Below, piece by piece: positions 1 to 9,100 of a DNA stretch of 64,000 nt (positions are counted from its first letter, which is position 1; every line of letters begins with the position of its first letter). The notes beneath the pieces are model-generated. The model was given only the letters and a program-made list of their open reading frames with translations, was not told the origin of the DNA and ran no database searches. The position numbers and the translations under genes were made by a program. This stretch comes from Paenibacillus graminis (GTDB lineage: Bacteria > Bacillota > Bacilli > Paenibacillales > Paenibacillaceae). The stretch is taken from contig NZ_CP009287.1 of NCBI RefSeq assembly GCF_000758705.1, forward strand, positions 558,001 to 622,000, written 5' to 3'.

Positions 1-492
1 GATGATTCCCGTCTGCCTGATTCCATAGAACTGGCAGCCGAGGCCGGGATGGAGATTTCCTTTGGTCAAGGAACGGGCCTGTTCCCTCATCCCAATACGG
101 TACGCTTGCGTCTGGTTGGTGCGCAGACAGGGACGGAACTGACACTTACAGGAATATCTATCGGCGGCGGAAATATTGAAATTGTGGATATTGACGGCTT
201 TGGAGTAAAGCTTACAGGAATGTATCCGACGGTGCTGATTCAGCATATGGACTACCTTGGAGTGCTGGCCAGTGTTACAGAGGTGATGCGCAAAGGCCAG
301 TTCAATATTGGGCACATGTCGCTGGACCGTAAAAATCGCAGTGGTGCGGCTCTTACGGTGCTGGAGCTGGATGAGGCGGCGACGCCGGGGCTGCTGTATG
401 AGCTGAGGGCTCTGTCTGCTGTCAAATCCGTCAAAGTGGTGGATCTGAATGAATCCGCGCAAGAACTGAAAGGGAAGGACGACACACCATGA
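1..492 (+). CDS. sdaAB: L-serine dehydratase, iron-sulfur-dependent, beta subunit (5' end outside the window)
   Basis: The reading frame is open from base 1, so the gene starts upstream and only the last 163 codons are seen. The product pairs with the alpha subunit to deaminate L-serine to pyruvate and ammonia in the cytoplasm. The final ~75 residues form an ACT domain (VLIQHMDYLGVLASVTEVM onward), the regulatory fold typical of this subunit in Bacillota, where the enzyme is split into two chains. The preceding part, with FPHPNTVRLRL, matches the end of the SDH beta domain. Its stop codon overlaps the start of the alpha-subunit gene by 4 bases, so the two are translationally coupled. Identification is firm; the missing N-terminus cannot be judged. 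Confidence 0.93.
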   Translation, partial: DDSRLPDSIELAAEAGMEISFGQGTGLFPHPNTVRLRLVGAQTGTELTLTGISIGGGNIEIVDIDGFGVKLTGMYPTVLIQHMDYLGVLASVTEVMRKGQFNIGHMSLDRKNRSGAALTVLELDEAATPGLLYELRALSAVKSVKVVDLNESAQELKGKDDTP

Positions 493-1367
493 ATTTTCAA
501 ACCTTAAGCCAGCTGGCTGTATTATGCGAGGAGCGGGGAATGGGCATCGGTGCCTTGATGCTGGAGGAGCAGAGCGAGGAATCCGGCCGTTCCAAGGAAC
601 AGGAATTCGCCACCATGAGCCAGTATTACGGGGTAATGAAGGAAGCTGTATACCGCGGCATGACAGAGGATACTACCTCGCGCAGTGGTCTGACGGGCCT
701 GGATGCCCAGCGGGTTGCGTCTTACAATACGGCAGATGAGCCTTGTCTGGGCGGGCCTGCCGGCCAGGCCATGGCTTATGCGCTGGCTGTATCGGAGGTC
801 AATGCGTCCATGGGCCGCATTATTGCCACGCCGACGGCCGGCTCCTGCGGAATTATTCCCGGCGTGTTTTTGAGCTGCCAGGAGCGTTTTGGCTGGGAGG
901 ATGACTACATGGTATCCGGCCTGTTTGCCGCGGGAGCTATAGGGTATGTTATTGCCAATAATTCATTTGTTTCCGGAGCTGAGGGAGGCTGCCAGGCCGA
1001 AGTCGGTTCAGCCATCGGAATGGCGGCGGGAGCACTAACCGAGCTGCGAGGCGGCACGCCGGCGCAGGCCGTTCATGCTGTTGGCCTTGCGCTCAAAAAT
1101 ACACTTGGACTGATCTGTGATCCTGTAGGCGGACTTGTAGAGATCCCCTGCATCGTGCGTAACGGCTTCGGTGCCGTTACGGCGCTGGCCGCCGCTGATA
1201 TGGCACTGGCCGGGGTGCGCAGTGTGATTCCGTCCGACGAGGTCATCAAAGTCATGCTGGAGGTTGGCTCGGCCATGCCCGAGAAGCACCGGGAGACGGC
1301 CGGGGGCGGGCTGGCCCAAACCCCGACCGGACGGAAGATTATGAGGGATCTGCGCAACAAGAAATAG
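489..1367 (+). CDS. sdaAA: L-serine dehydratase, iron-sulfur-dependent, alpha subunit
   Basis: This is the catalytic subunit (292 aa, the usual length) of the two-chain [4Fe-4S] L-serine dehydratase that converts L-serine to pyruvate. Visible family motifs are the glycine-rich GGPAGQAMAYALAVSE, TPTAGSCGIIPG and the cysteine-bearing stretches SCGIIPG, GAEGGCQAE and LICDPVGGLVEIPC, which hold the cluster ligands in this family. The ATG overlaps the end of the beta-subunit gene (ATGA), with AGGGAAGGA upstream. It is the last gene of the operon as seen; the next gene runs the other way. No truncation is seen. Confidence 0.95.
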   Translation: MNFQTLSQLAVLCEERGMGIGALMLEEQSEESGRSKEQEFATMSQYYGVMKEAVYRGMTEDTTSRSGLTGLDAQRVASYNTADEPCLGGPAGQAMAYALAVSEVNASMGRIIATPTAGSCGIIPGVFLSCQERFGWEDDYMVSGLFAAGAIGYVIANNSFVSGAEGGCQAEVGSAIGMAAGALTELRGGTPAQAVHAVGLALKNTLGLICDPVGGLVEIPCIVRNGFGAVTALAAADMALAGVRSVIPSDEVIKVMLEVGSAMPEKHRETAGGGLAQTPTGRKIMRDLRNKK

Positions 1368-1418
1368 CGGCAGTCTTTATGATTTCTTGGCATCGGCATA
1401 TATTTGCTGATCCGCGGG

Positions 1419-1721
1419 TCAGAGCAGACGGAATCTTTCAAGCTGCTCCCATTGCCCTTCCTGCCGGAGAATTTCCGGCTGCTTGGGTCCCATAAGATCG
1501 AAATGCGGGAAGGGCCTGCGGTTATGAATGTACTGGGAAGGCAGCCCATGCTGCTCGCACCAGCTTCTCAGGCGGGACAGGTTGCTGCAGCCGACTTTGG
1601 TTACTGTTGTCATTCCCGGAAAGCGGGGGTCCAGCCAATAATGGGTCAGGAAAGCGATCTCTCCTGCAGAAACCGCCTGTTTCCAGCGGGTTAATTCTTC
1701 TCTGTTAATTCCGAAGGCCAT
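1419..1721 (-). CDS. Conserved small protein, YneQ-like
   Basis: About 100 residues beginning MAFGINREELTRWKQAV and containing GEIAFLTHYWLDPRFP and RPFPHFDLMG. These phrases resemble the uncharacterised B. subtilis YneQ family from memory; no biochemical function is known to me. The frame stays open 15 codons further upstream, but the ATG at 1721 fits the family start and has AAGGATGAG upstream. It is divergent from the ywbE-like gene, with about 70 bases between starts. No membrane segment or signal peptide is seen. The gene is very probably real; its role is unknown. Confidence 0.75.
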   Translation of the reverse strand: MAFGINREELTRWKQAVSAGEIAFLTHYWLDPRFPGMTTVTKVGCSNLSRLRSWCEQHGLPSQYIHNRRPFPHFDLMGPKQPEILRQEGQWEQLERFRLL

Positions 1722-1792
1722 TGTTGTCTCATCCTTATCTTTAATCCGTAATAGTAGTAACTCCATTATAACTTAAGAAAGGGGAGCGCATC

Positions 1793-1984
1793 ATGAACGG
1801 GCAAGTTAGAGCGGATATCCGCGCCGGACTTGAAGTGGATATTGTGCTGAAGCAGGACCAGGCTACAGGCAAACTTACCCACGGCGTGGTCAAAGACATT
1901 CTTACCAACTCGCCCCGCCATCCGCACGGGATCAAGGTACGGCTGGCTGACGGTCAAGTCGGGCGGGTCAAACATATCACGTAA
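1793..1984 (+). CDS. ywbE: YwbE family protein
   Basis: A 63-residue protein (MNGQVRADIRAGLEVDIVLK and later THGVVKDILTNSPRHPHGIK) matching the short, highly conserved YwbE family of Bacillota. The family is a small beta-rich, KOW-like fold without an assigned function. AAAGGGGAG lies at good spacing before the ATG. A long, near-perfect terminator follows directly after the stop codon, so this is probably a single-gene transcript. The assignment rests on the conserved pattern LADGQVGRVKHI at the end and on length. Confidence 0.85.
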   Translation: MNGQVRADIRAGLEVDIVLKQDQATGKLTHGVVKDILTNSPRHPHGIKVRLADGQVGRVKHIT

Positions 1985-1991
1985 TTGCAAA

Positions 1992-2054
1992 AGCGCTCCC
2001 GCCCTCAGATGCTGGTCTCTAGAACAGCATCTGAGGGCCGTGAGCGCTTTTTTT
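1992..2054 (+). terminator. Intrinsic terminator after ywbE
   Basis: A long hairpin whose outer arms are AGCGCTC and GAGCGCT and whose inner arms are GCCCTCAGATGCTG and CAGCATCTGAGGGC, followed by a run of T. It begins about 8 bases after the ywbE stop. The 51-bp repeat array starts a few bases after its T-run. Confidence 0.92.
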
Positions 2055-2060
2055 ACTGTT

Positions 2061-2570
2061 GGGCAGAAACAACGGCAGAAACGCCGTTGTTGAAGAGCCG
2101 CCGGCTGTCATGGGCAGAAACAACGGCAGAAATGCCGTTGTTGAAGAGCTGGCGGCTGCCATGGGCAAAAACAACGGCAGAAACGCCGTTGTTGAAGAGC
2201 CACCGGCTGTCATGGGCAGAAACAACGGCAGAAACGCCGTTGTTGAAGAGCCGCCGGCTGCCATAGGCAAAAACAACGGCAGAAACGCCGTTGTTAAAGA
2301 GCTGGCGGCTGCCATAGGCAAAAACAACGGCAGAAACGCCGTTGTTGAAGAGCCGCCGGCTGTCATGGGCAGAAACAACGGCAGAAACGCCGTTGTTGAA
2401 GAGCCGCCGGCTGCCATGGGCAGAAACAACGGCAGAAACGCCGTTGTTGAAGAGCCGCCGGCTGCCATGGGCAGAAACAACGGCAGAAACGCCGTTGTTG
2501 AAGAGCCGCCGGCTGCCATGGGCAGAAACAACGGCAGAAACGCCGTTGTTTGAGAGCCGCCGGCTGTTTT
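2061..2570. repeat. Ten-copy 51-bp tandem hairpin repeat (family R51)
   Basis: Ten units of exactly 51 bases begin at 2061, 2112, 2163, 2214, 2265, 2316, 2367, 2418, 2469 and 2520. Each carries AACAACGGC, a 6-base loop (mostly AGAAAC) and GCCGTTGTT, a perfect 9-bp inverted repeat, plus a second small palindrome AGCCGCCGGCT. Because 51 is a multiple of 3, all frames stay open on both strands and spurious proteins of 17-residue repeats appear. There is no convincing ribosome-binding site, so I treat it as non-coding. Copies differ at only a few positions. A related four-copy array lies at 49524-49731. Confidence 0.9.
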
Positions 2571-2584
2571 GCTCTTCTCAGACG

Positions 2585-3400
2585 TTAGCGCCCCATAAAT
2601 TCCTCCACATACTGGTCGGCTTTGGTCTGGTTGCACAGGTTACAGGCGCAGACGCAGTTATCCGGCGTGGTGTGGCCGCCTTTGGCACGCGGCAGCAAAT
2701 GATCGATGGTGTCACCGTATAAACCGCAGAAGTGGCAGGTGTAATGATCCCTGTTCAGAATAAATGCGCGAAAATCCTTGTTGCTGTACAGGCGGCGGAT
2801 CGTACGGCGGTTCACCACCACAGCGGCATGTTCTTTGACGAGCGTTACGGCAAGCTCCAGGTCGATTTCCTGATGCCAGCGCCGGCCCTTGTCGCTATGG
2901 CCGCGCATCAGAATCATGCCTTTGGCCGAAGGAATCAAGGCTGATGCATCCTGCGGATCAGGCTTCGGTCCTCTATGCGGCGGGGTCTTCCGCCGGGCGG
3001 TGTCGGCTCCGCGGGGCCGCGCTTTACCCTTGATTCCGTGTGCGGGAAGAGCTGCTGTGCCTTCCCTGGAGCGTTCCGGTGCGAAAGCCTGCTGGACTCC
3101 AGATACAGCGGGCTTGGAGGCTGCAGCCGCCGTGGCGGAAGGGACCGGAAGGCGTGTGAGTACGAGCGTATCGGTCATTCCGGTATCGGAGATCACGGTG
3201 GCTGATATAGCTGCTGTCCCTTTTCCCCGCGCAGACGGCTTGGCTTTGCCCGCTAGAAGCTGCTTGCGGCACTCCCGGCAGGCACCGCGGCGTGACTGGC
3301 CCTTAGAGCGTTTGCCTGTGCGTCTGCGGAATTCAGTTAGAGGTTTATACTGCCGACAGTAGGCGCATTGTTTGGATAATGGCGGATGGGTATCAGTCAT
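2585..3400 (-). CDS. HNH endonuclease family protein with N-terminal zinc-ribbon
   Basis: The C-terminus carries an HNH nuclease core: RDHYTCHFCGLYGDTIDHL, then PRAKGGHTTPDNCVCAC and NLCNQTK. It has paired CxxC metal ligands, the DH catalytic pair and the Asn/Asn-x-C element. The N-terminus has a CAYC...CREC zinc-ribbon. Between them lies a long basic, low-complexity linker. Products of this type nick or cut DNA; the target is unknown. An ATG at 3400 begins MTDTHPPLSKQC but lacks a clear ribosome site. A TTG at 3436 sits too close to AAGAAGGGG, so the start is uncertain. The stop lies about 15 bases from the 51-bp repeat array. It is probably monocistronic; no phage or restriction partner is next to it. 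Confidence 0.8.
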   Translation of the reverse strand: MTDTHPPLSKQCAYCRQYKPLTEFRRRTGKRSKGQSRRGACRECRKQLLAGKAKPSARGKGTAAISATVISDTGMTDTLVLTRLPVPSATAAAASKPAVSGVQQAFAPERSREGTAALPAHGIKGKARPRGADTARRKTPPHRGPKPDPQDASALIPSAKGMILMRGHSDKGRRWHQEIDLELAVTLVKEHAAVVVNRRTIRRLYSNKDFRAFILNRDHYTCHFCGLYGDTIDHLLPRAKGGHTTPDNCVCACNLCNQTKADQYVEEFMGR

Positions 3401-3607
3401 AGGTATGTGTGGAAGGCCGCATTGACGCCTGTCCAATCCCCTTCTTTTTTATGATAGCTTTAGTATAGCGCAAAGTGCGGTGAATCACACAGGAGGCGGT
3501 GTCAGGTGGATATCTCCTAATTTCTGCTGGACGGCGGCGTCCAAAGGCGTTAGAATGGCAGTGAATATAAAAGGGCTTTCATTGTGGGCCGGCGGGAGTG
3601 AACCGGA

Positions 3608-4624
3608 TTGACGACGATTTATGATATTGCCAAAAAAACCGGCTACTCGCCAACCACGGTTTCCAAGGCGTTCAACAATTATTCCGATGTGCGGGAGAAG
3701 ACACGCCAGGAAATCCTCAGGACGGCGCAGGAAATGGGGTATCTGCCCAACGCGCATGCCCGTACCCTGACGACCAAAAAGTCATGGACCATCGGCGTGC
3801 TGTTTGTGGAGGGGACCGGTGCGGGTATCCGCCATCCGTTTTTCAGCGCGGTGATTGAGAGCTTCAAGCAGGTTGCGGTAGCCAAAGGCTATGCGCTGAT
3901 GTTCATTTCCAAGGATGTCGGGGGCAAGCAGAGCGGTTATCTGGAAAATTGCCGGATTCGCGGGGTGGACGGGGTTGTGGTGTTCCTGTCCGACTATGAC
4001 GACCCTTATTTCCTGGAGCTGCTGGAAAGTGATATTCCCACGGTTATTCTGGATTATAATACGCCGCAGTCCCATACAGTCTGCTCGGATAACAGGGCGG
4101 GAGCACTGCTGGCGGTCAATTACCTGGCATCCTTGGGGCACCGGAGAATCGGCCATATTTCTGGAGGCGGGAACTCCTTTCCGGGAAGCGAGCGTGAGCT
4201 GGGGTACATAGCGGCCATGAAGGAGCTGGGCTTTGACGTGCCGGACGGCTATATCGTCGAGGGCGCTTTTTTCTCCAGAGAAAGCGGCTATGATGCCATG
4301 CTGAAGCTGCTTGAACTGCCGGAGTGTCCGACGGCTGTATTTGCTTCGGGTGACCTGCTGGCTCTCGGCGCGGTGATGGCAGCCAAAGACAAAGGCTTTG
4401 CTGTTCCGTCTGACATTTCGGTGATCGGCTATGATGATATCGAGCTTGCTGCGTATGTATCACCGGCGCTCACGACCATCCGGCAGGATACCGATATGCT
4501 CGGGACACGGGCGGCTGAGATTCTGATCGCCTCCATCGACGGCAAAGGGCAGGACAAGGAAGCGCTGATGCTTCCTGTTGAAGTGGTTGTGCGGGACTCC
4601 TGCGCGCCGCGGGGCAGAGAATAA
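3608..4624 (+). CDS. LacI family transcriptional regulator
   Basis: A 338-residue DNA-binding repressor. Residues 1-50 are the LacI helix-turn-helix (TIYDIAKKTGYSPTTVSKAF, then hinge PNAHARTLTTKKS). The rest is a periplasmic-binding-protein-like sugar sensor with the typical GRIGHISG-like and VIGYDDIELAAYVSPALTTI segments. The start is TTG with GGCGGGAG upstream; starting at the conserved TIYDIAKK supports it. The gene directly precedes the GH30 gene, and a 24-bp perfect palindrome of the LacI type lies in the 84-base gap, so it most likely represses the downstream glycoside genes. The effector sugar cannot be read from sequence. Confidence 0.92.
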   Translation: MTTIYDIAKKTGYSPTTVSKAFNNYSDVREKTRQEILRTAQEMGYLPNAHARTLTTKKSWTIGVLFVEGTGAGIRHPFFSAVIESFKQVAVAKGYALMFISKDVGGKQSGYLENCRIRGVDGVVVFLSDYDDPYFLELLESDIPTVILDYNTPQSHTVCSDNRAGALLAVNYLASLGHRRIGHISGGGNSFPGSERELGYIAAMKELGFDVPDGYIVEGAFFSRESGYDAMLKLLELPECPTAVFASGDLLALGAVMAAKDKGFAVPSDISVIGYDDIELAAYVSPALTTIRQDTDMLGTRAAEILIASIDGKGQDKEALMLPVEVVVRDSCAPRGRE

Positions 4625-4657
4625 AACGGTTCTGCCGGGCGCGCATTTTTTTTCGGA

Positions 4658-4681
4658 ATAATCGAAACCGGTTTCGATTAT
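4658..4681. promoter_or_regulatory. LacI-type palindromic operator
   Basis: A perfect 24-bp palindrome with core ATCGAAACCGGTTTCGAT and central CCGG, the form used by LacI/GalR proteins. It lies between the LacI gene and the GH30 start at 4709. Fourteen of its bases recur at 14146-14159. Binding by the adjacent LacI protein is an inference from position. Confidence 0.85.
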
Positions 4682-4708
4682 GCATATAAAACAAAGGAGA
4701 TGGCTGAA

Positions 4709-6055
4709 ATGACAAAAGTCCGAACAGTGATTACCGCTAAGGATACGGGGGAGCGTCTAAGCCCAAGAGAAGGAATTGTTTTCAGAGTCCGCAATACCGG
4801 CGAGAAAGCCGATGTGCAGCTGCAGCCGGAACAGGCGTTTCAGCAGATGCTCGGGTTCGGCGGCGCTTTTACGGAAGCGGCGGCCTACACGCTGTCACGG
4901 ATGAGCCCCGGGAAACGGGCCGAGGTGATCCGGCGTTATTTTCACCCGGAGGAAGGGTTGAACTACAGCATGGGGCGTGTGCACATCCACAGCTGTGATT
5001 TCGCACTCGGCAATTATACCTATGTGCAGGATGGGGATACGGAGCTGGCGACCTTTGATATTGCCCATGACCATAAGTGGGTGCTTCCGCTGATTAAAGA
5101 TGCAATGGAAGTCAGAGGCGGCCCGTTCAAGATGCTGGCTTCCCCTTGGAGTCCTCCTGCCTGGATGAAGACCAACGGTGAGATGAATAACGGCGGTTCA
5201 CTGAAGCCGGAATTCGCGAATGTATGGGCGCGGTATTACACGAAATTTATTGAAGCTTACCGCCGGGAGGGCATACCGGTCTGGGCTGTCTCGGTGCAGA
5301 ATGAGCCGGCAGCGGTTCAGACCTGGGATTCCTGTGTGTACAGCGCAGAGGAGGAGCGGGATTTTGTCAAAAACCATCTCGGCCCTGTAATGCATGAGGC
5401 GGGATTGGCGGATGTAAACATCGTCATCTGGGACCACAACCGCGATATCATGGTCGAACGCGCCTCCACCGTGTTGTCCGACCCCGAGGCGGCCCGTTAT
5501 GTCTGGGGCACAGGCATTCACTGGTATGGCGGTGAGGAGTTCGGCAAGGTGGCCCGGGTGCACGAGCTTTTCCCGGAGAAGCATCTGCTGTTCACGGAAG
5601 GCTGCCAGGAGGGCGGTGTGCGGCTGGGTGAATGGTTCACCGGTGAACGTTACGGGCGGAACATGATCGGTGATTTAAATGCCTGGACGGAAGGCTATCT
5701 GGACTGGAATCTGGTGCTTGACGAGACCGGAGGGCCGAATCATGTGGGTAATTTCTGCGATGCTCCGGTGATTGCCGATACGGCTACCGACGAGGTGCAT
5801 TACAACAGCTCATATTACTACATTGGGCATTTCAGCAAATTTATTGCTCCGGGCGCTGTGCGCATTGGACTTGCAGCTGCGGCTGAAGGTGTTTTGTCTA
5901 CTGCCTTTCGAAATCCGGACGGCAGCCTCGCTGTAGTCCTTATGAATGAGGGTGAGAATGCGCGCAGCGTGACATTGGGACTGGGTGATGAGCTGGCCGA
6001 ATGCGAGCTGCCGCCGCACTCTATTGCCACACATATTATTTCGCAGATGGGCTGA
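4709..6055 (+). CDS. Glycoside hydrolase family 30 (glucosylceramidase/beta-glucosidase-like)
   Basis: A 448-residue retaining glycosidase of clan GH-A. The acid/base Glu is E199 in VSVQNEPA and the nucleophile Glu is E297 in LLFTEGCQ. The early GFGGAFTEAAAYTL and ASPWSPPAWMKTNG segments are hallmarks of GH30. There is no signal peptide, so it acts in the cytoplasm, which fits import of oligosaccharides by the ABC transporter at 14-18 kb. Substrate class (beta-1,6-, beta-1,3-glucoside or xylose-type) cannot be fixed from motifs. An upstream in-frame ATG at 4700 overlaps the AAAGGAG site, so the ATG at 4709 is chosen. It follows the LacI operator and is followed 56 bases later by the phosphorylase-like gene. 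Confidence 0.9.
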   Translation: MTKVRTVITAKDTGERLSPREGIVFRVRNTGEKADVQLQPEQAFQQMLGFGGAFTEAAAYTLSRMSPGKRAEVIRRYFHPEEGLNYSMGRVHIHSCDFALGNYTYVQDGDTELATFDIAHDHKWVLPLIKDAMEVRGGPFKMLASPWSPPAWMKTNGEMNNGGSLKPEFANVWARYYTKFIEAYRREGIPVWAVSVQNEPAAVQTWDSCVYSAEEERDFVKNHLGPVMHEAGLADVNIVIWDHNRDIMVERASTVLSDPEAARYVWGTGIHWYGGEEFGKVARVHELFPEKHLLFTEGCQEGGVRLGEWFTGERYGRNMIGDLNAWTEGYLDWNLVLDETGGPNHVGNFCDAPVIADTATDEVHYNSSYYYIGHFSKFIAPGAVRIGLAAAAEGVLSTAFRNPDGSLAVVLMNEGENARSVTLGLGDELAECELPPHSIATHIISQMG

Positions 6056-6111
6056 GGAATTGCTGGAATGATCAGATTTACAGACAGCATATTTTTGAGG
6101 AGGCAGGGTTT

Positions 6112-9100
6112 ATGAGCCATTATTATTTTGATTCCGGTAACTTTGTAATCGAGCAGTTTCATGAGGGTAAGCCTTTCGCCAGTTTCTTGCCCGGTCTTGC
6201 GGGATTGAAGGGGATTCCGATGTGGACCTTCTATGTGAACCGGGGTCAGGCGATTAGCAGCTTTGGGGTGCGCGACAAAAACTCGCCGATCATGGAATTT
6301 TCTCCCGCGAACATTTCCTATAAGAACGTAGCCTCTTCCGGCTTCCGCACGTTTATCAAGATTAAGGGTGTTCCGGAAATGTATGAGCCGTTCCAGTCGG
6401 CCCGGCCTGATCCCAGGGCGAAACGCAAGATGACGATTCTGCCGAACGGGCTGACCATCGAGGAATCCCACGCCGGGTATGGACTAAAGACAACCGTCCA
6501 CTACTTCAATCTGCCGGGTGATGACTACGCGGCACTGGTCCGGCGTGTGGAGGTTGAGAATGCTGGAGGCGGGGAGCTTGATCTTGAAATGCTGGACGGT
6601 CTGCCGGAGATCCTGCCGTACGGTGTGGAGAACAGCGGATATAAGGAGATCGGCAATCTGCTGCGCAGCTGGATGGAGGTATACAACCTGGAGAACGGAA
6701 TTCCGTTCTATAAGCTGCGCTCCAGCACGAATGATGATGCGCAGGTCAGCGAAATCCGCAGCGGCCATTTCTACCTGTCGTTTACGGCGGAAGGAGAGCG
6801 GCTGGCACCGGTTGTGGACTTCGAGACGGTGTTCGGAGGCAATACTTCGCTTGGCTTCCCGGAGCGGTTTGCCGGCTTGCAGCTGGCAGAGCTGCTTGCG
6901 CAGCCCCAATACCCCGTCAACAAAGTTCCCTGCGGCTTCAGCGGTGTGGCGCGGACCCTCGCTCCGGGCGGCAAGCTGATCCTGAACACCATTATTGGGC
7001 ATGTGAACGACATCGGTAAAATCAACCGCAAAGCGGAAGCCCTCTGCCGTGATGAATATATTACGTCCAAAGCCCTGGAAGCGGCCAGCCTGATCGGCGA
7101 GCTGACGGAGGACATTGCCACCCGAACCGCCTCGCCTATATTTGATGCGTATTGCCGGCAGTCCTATCTGGACAATTTCCTGCGCGGCGGTTATCCATTC
7201 ATATTCGACAACGGGGGAGAAGGAGCTGTCGTGCATCTCTTCTCGCGCAAGCATGGGGACATGGAGCGCGACTACAACTTTTTCTCGCTGGCGCCGGAAT
7301 ATTACTCTCAGGGTAACGGGAATTTCCGCGACATGAACCAGAACCGGCGCAATGATGTATTCTTCAATCCCCGGGTCGGCAGCTTCAATATCAAGATGTT
7401 CTACAGCCTGATCCAGGCAGATGGCTACAATCCGCTGAGTGTGCAGGGAACGACCTTTGAAATCCTGCCGGGCAAGGCGCCGCAGCTTGCGGAATGGATT
7501 CACACGGCGGCAGCCGACCACCAGGAGGAGCTGGTGAAGCTCTGTGCAGGCCGTTTCACACCCGGACGCCTGATTAATTACATTGCCGACCATAGTGTCA
7601 CGCTGAAGGCGGGCGAGCAGGAATTCCTGAGCGGAGTGCTGGCCCTGTCGCAGCAGAACATTGAAGCCGCCTTCGGGGAAGGCTTCTGGTCCGATCACTG
7701 GACCTACAACCTCGATCTGGTGGAGGGGTATCTGGATATTTTCCCTGAACGCAGGCAGGAGCTGCTCTTCGGAGATGAGACTTATTCGTTCTACGACAGC
7801 CCGGCCTATGTGCTCCCGCGCAGTGAGAAATATGTGCTGAGCGACGGCAAGGTCCGGCAATACGGTGCCCTGCTGGAGGATGAAGAGAAGCTGCACCGGC
7901 TGAAGCGGAAGGCTTCGGAGACGCACTGGCTCCGTACGGAAGGCGGCCATGGAGAAATCTACCGCACCAATCTGTTCGTGAAGATGCTGTCTCTTGCTCT
8001 GAACAAATTTGCCACACTTGACCCGTACGGCATGGGCGTAGAGATGGAGGGCAACAAGCCGGGCTGGAACGATGCTATGAACGGCCTGCCGGGATTATTC
8101 GGTTCAGGCATGAGCGAGACATTTGAGCTGAAGCGGATGATCGTCTTTCTGCTGGAGGCTCTGGAGCGCAGCGGGAATGGAGCTGGAGCTGCGGAATCAT
8201 CCGTTAAGGTTCCGGCCGAAATGTCTTTGCTGCTTGAGCAGGTGGACAGCGCCACGGCCGCCATATTGGCCGGGGAGATCACGCAGTTTGATTATTGGCA
8301 CAACGTAGCATCCGCACGTGAGTTCTACCGTGAACGTATACGCTTCGGCATCACCGGGGAACAACAGCCGGTAGCCTTTGCGTTGATTCGTGAGGCGCTT
8401 GGCCGGTTCCTGCGCAAGCTTGATATCGGTATCAGCCTTGCTGTAGAAATGGGCGGGGGACTGGTTCCGACCTATTTCCGCTTTGAGGCAACGCGGTTCC
8501 AGGCGGTGACCGATGGGGACGGACAGCCGGTACTCAGCGGCTATGGGCTGCCCAAAGCGGTGGTGGAGGAATTCGAGGCCTTTCCGCTGCCACATTTTCT
8601 GGAAGGGCCGACACGCTGGCTGAAAACGCTCGACAGCCCGGGAGAGGCGCGGGATATCTACAACCGGATCAAGCAAACGGAGCTGTATGACCCGGTTACG
8701 TCGATGTACCGGACATCGGTCAGTCTGGATGGGGAATCCAATGAGATCGGGAGGATTCGTGCCTTCACGCCGGGCTGGCTGGAGCGGGAGTCGAACTTCC
8801 TGCATATGTCCTACAAATATTTGCTGGCGCTGCTGAAAACGGGACTGTATGAGGAATTTTACGGGGAGCTGAAAACCTCGCTCATCCCCTTCCTGGACCC
8901 TGCAGTCTATGGACGGAGTACGCTGGAAAATTCCTCTTTCATCGCTACAGGCGGTAATCCGGACCCGGGGACGCACGGAAGAGGTTTTGTCGCCAGACTT
9001 AGCGGTTCCACCGCAGAGTTCCTTAGCATGTGGCGGACGATGATGGCCGGAAGCCATGTGTTCTCGGTCATTGACGGGGAATTGGCCGTGTCCTTTGCCC

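Noticed and set aside
2061..2570. The 51-bp array as a CRISPR or a repeat protein gene
   Set aside because: There are no unique spacers, and frames are open on both strands only because 51 is divisible by 3. There is no ribosome site or signal, so a real repeat protein is unlikely.
6484..7950. A 488-codon frame on the minus strand inside the phosphorylase gene
   Set aside because: It is antisense to a well-supported gene with recognisable motifs. It has no family resemblance and reflects high-GC codon bias.
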